This document shows, piece by piece, positions 49,201 through 64,000 of a DNA stretch of 64,000 bases. Source of the stretch: Gymnorhina tibicen (lineage: Eukaryota > Chordata > Aves > Passeriformes > Artamidae); the NCBI GenBank assembly GCA_013399875.1, contig VXAZ01008127.1, positions 124,001 to 188,000 on the forward strand, written 5' to 3'. Under the pieces are notes generated by a model, which was given only the letters and a program-made list of their open reading frames with translations, was not told where the DNA came from and did no database searches. Position 1 is the first letter of the stretch. Every line of letters begins with the position of its first letter. Position numbers and translations under genes: made by a program.

Positions 49201-52200
49201 AGTAGCTGTGGCTACCCCAAGTGTCCTTAATGGTTGATCTAAAAGACTAAGAAATCACCTTAGATTTATGGTATTAAAGAAATAATAAACAGATATTCAA
49301 CAGCAAACCACGATGACTTGAATGGCAGCAACTTGTGAATTGATCATCAGATACTTACACGGGGACTACCAATAAAAACAGGCTAAAAAAAAGCAAGTTC
49401 CCTGTTTGTCCATGACTAGTCAGTGTGCAGGGGCCTCCACTCCAGGGAAAGGACATAAATATAGAGAAAGGCTGAAGAATGCTGGCAGTGCCTGGGAATG
49501 AGGAAAAGCGGCTTTTGTTCCCTTCTTGGTTTGAAAGAGTTTGGTGCAGGTGCCCCAGGGAGGAGATTTCAGTCTTTTCTGCAGTGGGACATCCTGTTAA
49601 GCCTTTTCTGTATGAACTGCATTAGAGAGTTATTTACTGTCCTGTGAGAATCAGAGAATGCCCCGAGTTGGAACGGATACAAAAGGATCATCCAAGTCCA
49701 GCTCCTGGCCCTCCACCCCAGCAATCCCACCCTGTCCCTGAGAGCGTTGTCCAAACACTTCTTGAGCTCTGTGACCATTCCCTGGGGAGCCTGTTCAGTG
49801 CTCAAACACCCCTGGGCGAAAAGCTTTTCCTGGTATCCATCCTAAATCTCCCCTGAGCCAGCTTCACGCCATTCCCCTTGGGACCTGGGTCACAAGAACG
49901 GGAATCTCGCATGGCACCTCTAAGGCACCACTGGAAGGCAAACCGAGTAGACTGGGAATAAAGCACCAGCCTTTAGAGGGAAGGGAGAGTGAAGGGAGAC
50001 ACCTCGATGTTCTGTGTCTGTTGAACCACGTGAAAAAGGGTCAGGGACAGGCTTGCCTCCGTGTCCTGACATCCACGCGGCCGTGGCTCCTCAGAGAGGG
50101 GCACAGGCTCTCCCGGGAAGAGGCTGGTCCCTGGTCGGGGTCAGTGTGAGGAGCACAGCAATCACTGCTGGGACCGTGGGGGCCTCGTCTGGGTTTGTCG
50201 TGTGGGAGAAGACAACTCATAGAACAACAGAATCACACAACTCGTGGTTTGGGTTGGAAGGGACCTTAAAGCCCATCTTGCTCCAACCCCCTGCCATGGG
50301 CAGGGACACCTTCCACTATCCCAGGTGGCTCCAAGCCCTGTCCAGCCTGGCCTTGGACACTTCCAGGGATGGGGTGTGGGCTACATTCTGAGAAAACCCT
50401 ACAAATACTTCCCCGCAGCTGGGACAGGTCGTGGTTACACGTCCCAGGAAGGTTTTATTATGATCTAGGTTTTGGGTTAGACACAGTGCAAGTTCCACGG
50501 CAGAAACAGAAACTCCCAGGTACATTTCCCGTGACCTCAGCCAGTGGGAACACGCAGCTTTGGGTCTGTTGGGTGTTTCAGCTGCCGTGCAGCCACTGCC
50601 TTTAACCAGGACTTCCGACTCCGGAAAATCAAACTCCGGCGTCCAGCAAAGGAGCTCGGGAAGTCCATGACATTTTGCCCTACACTGGGCATCATTTCGG
50701 GTTGTCTGGAGTTTTTTTGGTGGCAGAGGAACTGCCTCAGCCCGTGAGCCTCACCCCCGCTTGCGCTGAAGTTCACCCATAAGGAAATTTAATCAAGATT
50801 TCCTGGAAGTGTCTGGACATTTATTTATACTGCTCAGCACCCACAAACTGCACCAAGAAGACACCACTCTTTAGAAATGCGTTGGATGCAGAAGAAAATG
50901 CTGCCTGAAGCTTTCGTTTAGAAAATGGATTATATATGGTTGCAGACTGGTTCAAATTTAAATTTTTCGTAACTGACCGCAGTGTAGTCAGGATTTCACC
51001 CTTTTAATTTTTCATACTAAGATAGCAATGAAATGAAATATTTCTGTTTATTCAGTCTACGCTCTTATGGACAGAAAAAAATCCCTTGAATTTAGGCATA
51101 AACTAAAAATAAAAGCTGAAAAATATTTACTCATTCTTTCAGCCATGATCTGGGTTCAGTCTGATGGTTATTTTTCCTATCTATAGATGGTTTTCCTAGA
51201 AAATACAGATATAGTGATTTATCACTGTTATTCCTTTAAATGTTTCTTTCTTATGAAATAAAATATAAAGAAATATAGCACGTATTTCTTTGAACAAGTT
51301 GCAAGAACCACTATGACAAATTAATTCACTGTGATTAGTCTAGCAAAGTTTTGATCTCACAGAAGTACTTGGGAGATTTTCTGTTGGCACTGATGGAACT
51401 GGTGCTTTGTCCAAGGTGTCCCACAAATCTGAGAGTTGTTTCAGTTCTGTAAACAGAAGCTCCAAGCAGAGAAGCTCTAGGTTTGAATTATACAGAAACA
51501 TTAGGAATAGCTTAATTAAAAAAAAAATGGTCTCCTGGTAACCTTTTTTAATAAAAGTGCTAGGAACACAGATATGGGCTCTGCAGCACACACAGCTGCA
51601 AAGCCACTTTCTTAGAAACCCAAGAAAATGAGAATAAGTGCATAGAAAAACCTTCTTTCTTTCAGTTTATAGTAAGTCTGTTTATTGTCCTAATGCCTGC
51701 ACGCTTCATAGAAAGGTACCCTAAATATACTTGTGAATTTTATTCCGTTAAATTCAAATTTACCAAAGATCAGTAATTGCTTTAAAAATTATTCAAGTCA
51801 AGATTGATATTAATAAATAAACAATAATTACTAAAAACCTACATGAAAATTTCCTTGAAGTGAATTACACTGAGGTATTTCGTCATGAAATACCTAAACC
51901 GCTTCCAAATTATAAGGCAATGTAGAAAAAATAAGTAAGCATTTAGGATTTTGTATAGATTTAGGGAAAAAACCAAAATGGTTTAGTGGATCTCTACAAG
52001 AAATAAAGGTAGAACTTGCATACAGATTTCTTTGCTTTCTGTATGGAGGTGAGGTGCAGAATGAAACCAGCAATGCCAGATTTCACAAACTGGAGATTCA
52101 GCACTCACAAGTCAAAGGCCAAAAGGTGGTGCCAGAAACAAATCAAAGATGGGTTTAGAACGGAGAAAAAAACAATAGAAAATAAACATGATTCATAATA

Positions 52201-52627
52201 ATATTGTTACCTGGTAGGAAAACTGAAAAACAAATGTAATTCAATACCGATCAATACTGGTATGAAAAATGATTGTGTAAATGGTTGTAAGCACAATTTA
52301 TTCACTGCATGAAAGAGGATCAATAGAAGAAAATCGTAATAAATGACTCAGTCAGAGAGAGTTTGACTATAAAACTCTACAGGTTTGCAGCCATTATTTC
52401 TCACGACTAATTTGTAATAAAAATCAATTGTGTCCGAAGGATTTTTGATACCAACACGCTGGATGTGACAGTTAAAATGCTATGTGCTCGGAGTTCACTG
52501 TCCATTATTAATTACTGAATTAGCTTACCTGTTTCACAAGAAACAATATCATGATAGAGCTGGCAGATGTTGGAGGTATCCTGGACCAGAGTCCCATGCT
52601 GGAATAGAGAGCAAAAAGTGTCCCCAT
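30976..52627 (-). CDS. GLP2R: Glucagon-like peptide-2 receptor, complete (13 coding exons)
   Basis: This is a class B (secretin-family) G-protein-coupled receptor that binds GLP-2 and signals mainly through Gs/cAMP in gut (family knowledge). Exons in transcript order: 52627-52529, 47503-47410, 46428-46324, 44621-44500, 42415-42309, 41708-41552, 41040-40881, 38838-38778, 37591-37522, 37078-36990, 36424-36286, 32355-32314, 31293-30976. They sum to 1563 nt, 520 residues plus TAG. All phases agree. The extracellular domain has the six class B cysteines and [12 protein letters not shown]; the seven membrane helices include [11 protein letters not shown] (TM3) and [20 protein letters not shown] (TM6). 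The tail ends EESEI. The TM7 exon [14 protein letters not shown] and the C-terminal signature separate GLP2R from GLP1R and GCGR. Human GLP2R is 553 residues; the difference is mainly a shorter N-terminus and tail. Confidence 0.97.
32314..32355 (-). CDS. GLP2R: GLP2R 42-nt exon: TM7
   Basis: The acceptor is TTTCTCCTGCAG and the donor GAG|GTAAGG. It has fourteen codons, [14 protein letters not shown], with the class B TM7 pattern. A 42-nt exon at this place is characteristic of secretin-family receptors. Confidence 0.96.
33540..33670. repeat. AT-rich low-complexity stretch
   Basis: About 130 bp of nearly pure A/T with repeated AATATATTAAAT-like words inside a GLP2R intron. No coding potential. 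Confidence 0.7.
34965..35008 (+). repeat. CR1 LINE terminal fragment
   Basis: AAGGTCCCTTCCAACCCAAA followed by TAATTCCGTGATCCTGTG is the last ~40 bp of a CR1, sense orientation. Confidence 0.75.
36286..36424 (-). CDS. GLP2R: GLP2R exon: TM6, extracellular loop 3, TM7 start
   Basis: The acceptor is TTTTTAAG and the donor CAT|GTAAGT. It encodes [29 protein letters not shown] and LIQ-type TM7 entry through LTMSSFH. The [12 protein letters not shown] motif is a class B hallmark. Confidence 0.96.
36990..37078 (-). CDS. GLP2R: GLP2R exon: TM5 end and intracellular loop 3
   Basis: The acceptor is CTTCAAG and the donor CAG|GTATGT. It encodes [18 protein letters not shown] followed by [11 protein letters not shown], the KLK-type loop that contacts G protein in this family. 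Confidence 0.96.
37522..37591 (-). CDS. GLP2R: GLP2R exon: extracellular loop 2 and TM5
   Basis: The acceptor is TTATTCTCCAG and the donor GCA|GTAAGA. It encodes [20 protein letters not shown] then SIA. The CW pair supplies the loop cysteine that pairs with the TM3 cysteine. Confidence 0.95.
38778..38838 (-). CDS. GLP2R: GLP2R 61-nt exon: TM4 and loop 2
   Basis: The acceptor is CCTTTGCAG and the donor CCGG|GTAGGT. It encodes [20 protein letters not shown]. At 61 nt it matches the conserved class B exon size. It is too short to stand out as an open frame and was located by requiring phase 1 in and phase 2 out. Confidence 0.94.
38839..40880. other. GLP2R intron with an unexplained open stretch
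   Basis: This 2-kb intron contains, at 39263-39796, a 177-codon plus-strand open frame in purine-rich sequence. It is followed by an A-rich patch (AATAAATATAAATAAAAAAT, 39942-39961). No match to a known domain is recognised. See findings. Confidence 0.5.
40881..41040 (-). CDS. GLP2R: GLP2R exon: TM3 to TM4
   Basis: The acceptor is CATTCCCACAG and the donor GGG|GTAAGT. It encodes [34 protein letters not shown], the SERR loop and IVIGW. It contains the TM3 disulphide cysteine and the conserved TM4 Trp. Confidence 0.97.
41552..41708 (-). CDS. GLP2R: GLP2R exon: loop 1, TM2, extracellular loop 1
   Basis: The acceptor is TTCTCCCACAG and the donor GAG|GTAATG. It encodes [20 protein letters not shown] and continues through [33 protein letters not shown] is a class B signature. 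Confidence 0.97.
41881..42200 (-). repeat. CR1 LINE 3' fragment, ~320 bp
   Basis: GAATGGTTTGGGTTGGAAAG, CTGCCATGGGCAGGGACACC, CCCATCCAGCCTGGCTTTAA and CAGTAAAGAATTTCTACCTA occur in the antisense CR1 order. It is the longest continuous CR1 copy in the window, inside a GLP2R intron. Confidence 0.93.
42309..42415 (-). CDS. GLP2R: GLP2R exon: TM1
   Basis: The acceptor is TTTGTTCCCAG and the donor CAG|GTTAGT. It encodes [20 protein letters not shown] followed by [15 protein letters not shown], the first membrane helix. Confidence 0.96.
42416..44499. other. GLP2R intron
   Basis: Apart from one CR1 fragment at 42968-43036 nothing is recognised. No extra exon is needed to keep the reading frame between the flanking exons. 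Confidence 0.55.
42968..43036 (-). repeat. CR1 LINE short fragment
   Basis: ATCATAGAACATCCTGAGTT then AAGTCCAACTCCTGGCCCC is the antisense of the same CR1 subtype as the triplicated element at 15081. Confidence 0.8.
44500..44621 (-). CDS. GLP2R: GLP2R exon: end of hormone-binding extracellular domain
   Basis: The acceptor is TTTACTTTCAG and the donor AAT|GTAAGT. It encodes [20 protein letters not shown] then [12 protein letters not shown]. It contains the fifth and sixth cysteines and an NST glycosylation sequon. Confidence 0.95.
46324..46428 (-). CDS. GLP2R: GLP2R exon: extracellular domain core
   Basis: The acceptor is TCTCTCCCCAG and the donor AATG|GTAACG. It encodes [20 protein letters not shown] followed by [14 protein letters not shown]. 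Three of the six ECD cysteines and two sequons (NGT, NVS) are here. Confidence 0.97.
47410..47503 (-). CDS. GLP2R: GLP2R exon: N-terminal helix of extracellular domain
   Basis: The acceptor is TTTTCATTCCCAG. It encodes [20 protein letters not shown] then [11 protein letters not shown]. Two in-frame donors three bases apart (GTGGTAAGG) are possible; the GTAAGG donor was chosen. The other start of this exon would be 47413. Confidence 0.93.
47634..47745 (-). repeat. CR1 LINE 3' fragment
   Basis: AATCATAGAATCACAGAAAC followed by TTTGGGTTGGAAGGAAGATG and CATGGGCAGGGACACCTTCC. Antisense, truncated after about 110 bp. Confidence 0.85.
49645..49900 (-). repeat. CR1 LINE 3' fragment
   Basis: GAATCAGAGAATGCCCCGAG, CCAGCAATCCCACCCTGTCC, GAGCGTTGTCCAAACACTTC and CACGCCATTCCCCTTGGGAC follow CR1 antisense order. 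Confidence 0.88.
50218..50380 (-). repeat. CR1 LINE 3' fragment
   Basis: GGTTTGGGTTGGAAGGGACC, CCCCCTGCCATGGGCAGGGA and CCTTGGACACTTCCAGGGAT: an antisense CR1 close to consensus, so relatively young. Confidence 0.92.
52529..52627 (-). CDS. GLP2R: GLP2R first coding exon: start and signal region
   Basis: The donor is CAG|GTAAGC. It encodes [20 protein letters not shown], then [13 protein letters not shown] joining AKGSLLE. The LVKQ end aligns with the human exon 1 end (SIKQ). The ATG at 52627-52625 has G at +4, and an in-frame TAG lies 11 codons upstream (52663-52661). A second in-frame ATG at 52597-52595 is an alternative start. The hydrophobic segment is short and the signal peptide is weak, as in mammals. 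Confidence 0.85.
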
Positions 52628-52693
52628 GCCCGTTTGAATGAATTTGTCCCCAGTATGCTGCTATTTCACTCTACTACAGGTCAATTCTATTTC

Positions 52694-52710
52694 AAAAAAA
52701 AAAAAAAAAA
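52694..52710. repeat. Poly(A) run (17 A)
   Basis: Lies about 67 bp upstream of the GLP2R ATG. On the GLP2R strand it is a poly-T that could act as the pyrimidine tract of a 3' splice site ending CCTGTAG, which would place a noncoding exon further upstream (inference). Confidence 0.8.
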
Positions 52711-53670
52711 GAGAAGTAAAAATGTCTTCTTTTACGAATGCCACTGTTCCATGAATCTTCTTTACAAATAAGTGAGGAAGTGTTCAGCCTTGCTAGACTC
52801 CAACCACGTTTTGGTTTTTCTGATTAAAGGCAGAGAGAGCTTAGTTTAAACTTCACAGCAACTCTGCTTACTGCAGCTCGTCCATTAGCCAATAAGAAGT
52901 CAGAAAACTATTAAAACATTAAAGGGCTGATCCTGTTCCTTGAAGCTGCACAGGAATTTTGCCAGTGATTTTTCCAGAATGCAATCCAGCTCCACAAAAA
53001 ACACACACGCACATATATATTTATACACACCTCACGAAACCAGTAAACGACACCTTGGGACACAGAAAAAACTTTGTGCAGGAAGCTTGCTGACTCTGGT
53101 TGCCTGTCAGGAAGCAGCTCAGTAAAAGTTGGTTTTTATGCTTTTTGATCATATTTTGTCAAATATGCGAGAATCCAAATGTGAAAAAAAAATGTTACCA
53201 GCAGTTAAAGTTTTGCTACAGCTCAGTGATATTCAGTGTTTCCTTCAAAGCTTCAGCTGCCAGGTGGATCGTGGCTGTCTGGGTGTTACCTGCATATATT
53301 TGGTTTGCACACTTTATTCCAGCAAAAATCACTGCATATACCACTTTGCCTGAAGGAAGTTCCAGCTAATCTATTTGCTCCTCTCTTGTTTTCTTTCTTT
53401 TTTCACAGTTTGACACAGTAAATGCTCGTGCAATACATTTCTCCTATGAGACAAGAGCATTCTTACATGAAAAATTTGACTTGAAAGTTGTGGTACCAGC
53501 TTTGCTGGGGCATGGGCAGAAAACTGTCTCCGTGAAACATCTCAGCCCGCAGTTGCCAGCCAGAAGGTATCAGTGGTTTCACAGGCCTCAAAATATGTTT
53601 AAATAAAGCCATCTGCAGATTACTCATCGGAAAAGAAACATTAAAAAGTGTTTAATCCTTAGAAGGATTT

Positions 53671-53697
53671 CCCCCCCTCCCTCCCTCCCTCCCTCCC
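53671..53697. repeat. (CCCT)n tract, G-quadruplex-capable on minus strand
   Basis: A C7 run followed by CTCC-type repeats gives at least five GGG runs separated by single A on the minus strand. It lies between the divergent GLP2R and GSG1L2 starts. Confidence 0.9.
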
Positions 53698-54687
53698 GCT
53701 CCTCCTGTTCTCACACTTGCTCCCACTTCTCACAAGTGCTGCACCCTTGTGAAAATGCAGCGAGACGAAGATGTAGGAAAAAAACAACTCCTGGCTCAAG
53801 CTGCATGTGATTTTTGGGTTGTGAGATTTGCTCTGCCTTTGCAGCCCAGACCTGCCTGGTCTTTCACTCCGTGGCTGGCCAGCTCTGAAAGCTGAGCTCT
53901 TCCTAACAGCCTAAGGCAGGCATTCATCCTGTTCCTCTGAGTTTCATGCTGGGACTCATCCAGACAACTGCTTCTCCAGCTCTGACATCTTCGGGTAGAG
54001 AGTTGTCTTGAAAATTAGAATTATTTTCATTAGAAGATACATTTGTGACTTCAGTGCCTGTCCCGTGGCACCATTCTCCCCCAGGGCACACGTTCTGGCT
54101 TTACAGCTGGAAAGTGAAGCAGTGAATTACTAACACCCCAGCTCCTTTTGGTTCTCTGCATAACTTCCTTGCATCACCAAACAGGCAGAGAAAACAAGAT
54201 ATATATAACACATCAGGGTGGGAAATGTTTCCTAGACGAAGGAAAAAGAAATGCTATTTCACAGAGTGAGAAGATGCGCACATAAAATAAGGATAATTCA
54301 GCATTTTCCCTAATGTTTCACCTAATCTGGGCAAAACTTGTGTTATGTGTTCCTGGAGGCAGACTGGACAGTGCCCAGGAAACCGTCAAGAGCAAAGACA
54401 GGTAATTTCTGACTTTAATTTGTCACTGGTGGAACTTTGGACACATGCAGTCACCTTTTAGTGGTCTTGGGCAGTGCTGCATGCTGTGAAATGCTGTAGC
54501 TGACCACCCAGTTTTAGCTCCTGATGAGGTTCTTTACAGTAAGAGTCACAACTGTATTCAGTTTAAACAGTGTTCGGTGTTACAGGAGCATTTGGACCTG
54601 CGAGATTTTATTTATTCCTTAGCTAAGAAATAGATTCCATCAGTCTGACTCCACCCCCGATCTGGGTAAATGGGCATATTTGGTTTG

Positions 54688-54697
54688 TATAAATAAA
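54688..54697 (+). promoter_or_regulatory. Possible GSG1L2 TATA box
   Basis: TATAAATAAA lies 336 bp upstream of the GSG1L2 ATG. A start site about 30 bp downstream would give a 5' UTR of roughly 300 bp. This is a sequence-match guess only. Confidence 0.25.
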
Positions 54698-55029
54698 ACT
54701 TGAGTGGCTGCACACTGGGGCACTTCCAGTGCTTCTGTGTTCGGTGTGTGATTCACAGGGCAAATTATAATTCATTGTCACACTTCCTCATATTTCTTTC
54801 ACGATACATTGCTGCCAAGCAACACTGTCCTTTATTCCTAATCTCCCCTGCCACATGATTTCTGGTCATGCCCAGATCTCTGCTCTCTGTCTTAAACTCC
54901 TAAGCTGGTACAGTTTTCTGAGAGGGATGAAGAATGGGATGGCAAAGACAGGCAGGTGTTTCATTGGGCAGAGGGATGCATGAATGTGTAAAAAGGGAGT
55001 TTCTAGAATAACTGCTAGTGCAGCTCTAG

Positions 55030-63498
<8,469 letters not shown>

Positions 63499-63564
63499 AT
63501 CTGAACCACATCTCAAGGCATCCTGTAAATTATAACACTAGATCCACATGAAACAGTGTTAATG

Positions 63565-63609
63565 AATAAAATGTATCACTGTGTAGCATTATTTATTTTT
63601 CTTAATAAA
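63565..63609 (+). terminator. GSG1L2 poly(A) signals
   Basis: AATAAA occurs at 63565-63570 and 63604-63609, 67 and 106 bp after the stop codon. Both are in A/T-rich context, so the 3' UTR is probably only 90-140 nt. Confidence 0.65.
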
Positions 63610-63629
63610 GAAATTCTATTTCTGTGGAT

Positions 63630-64000
63630 GTTTCAAGGAAGTCTCGGTATTGGAAAAGAAGATTCAGGTGTCTCAGTTCAGATAACAACAGTGACACAGG
63701 TTCCCCACTGCCGCAGTTTTTAAGCAGCTCTGGGCTTTGGAAAAATCCCTATATATTTTTATTCAGGCAATAAATACAGTTTGAGCTGGTTATGCCAGCA
63801 GGATCCATAACAGGCCAGGTTATGGCCAGTGATAAGGTGGAGCTGATAACAGAGAAGCACCACTAAGTCAGAAGAAAACCATCAGTGGTAAGTAAGAGAG
63901 GAGAGTTTTTGTGTATATATTGAATATATTCAAGAAATGAGATTTCCTGACCTCGCTGGCAGCAGGTCCCAATGCTTCACTGCTGCAATTGTAGACAAAG
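63630..64000. other. Downstream intergenic sequence
   Basis: The last ~370 bp after the GSG1L2 end. No gene, repeat or RNA is recognised; it is cut by the window edge. Confidence 0.5.

Larger units (their letters stand above)
47504..52528. other. GLP2R first intron (5 kb)
   Basis: It contains three antisense CR1 fragments (47634, 49645, 50218) and otherwise A/T-rich unique sequence. No alternative GLP2R exon is evident. Confidence 0.6.

Overview
The window is nuclear DNA from a vertebrate, almost certainly a bird. It has spliced genes with GT-AG introns and no prokaryotic signals. Its interspersed repeats are overwhelmingly CR1 LINE 3' ends, recognisable by their AGAATCACAGAAT / GGTTTGGGTTGGAAGGGACC and GAGTTGGAAGGGACCC motifs. 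A neoavian bird fits best, but the species cannot be read from the sequence.

Three protein-coding genes were assembled exon by exon, with splice sites and phase checked at every junction. (1) GAS7, plus strand, enters from the left edge: the last eight coding exons (41-16800) encode 271 residues covering the F-BAR domain and the conserved C-terminus. A long 3' untranslated region follows, with candidate poly(A) signals near 19185 and 24944. (2) GLP2R, the glucagon-like peptide-2 receptor and a class B GPCR, is on the minus strand. It is complete in 13 coding exons between 52627 (start) and 30976 (stop), about 520 residues. (3) GSG1L2, a claudin-superfamily four-pass membrane protein of the GSG1 family, is on the plus strand. 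It is complete in 5 coding exons, 55033-63498, about 292 residues.

The layout matches the mammalian 17p13.1 neighbourhood as I know it: GAS7 and GLP2R converge tail to tail, and GLP2R and GSG1L2 diverge head to head with about 2.4 kb between their start codons. Recoverin (RCVRN), which lies between GAS7 and GLP2R in human, has no visible coding exon in this interval. The genes are unrelated in function (cytoskeletal membrane shaping, gut hormone signalling, a tetraspan membrane protein), so this is a syntenic block, not an operon-like unit.

The rest is intron and intergenic DNA: about fourteen CR1 fragments, simple repeats, AT-rich stretches and homopolymer runs. The most distinctive non-genic structure is a perfect 100-bp tandem array (2.9 copies, 15094-15383) made from part of a CR1 inside a GAS7 intron. 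There is also a G-quadruplex-capable CCCT tract between the GLP2R and GSG1L2 starts, and an unexplained 0.5-kb open frame in a GLP2R intron. I found no clearly novel biological system; this looks like an ordinary, well-conserved avian locus.
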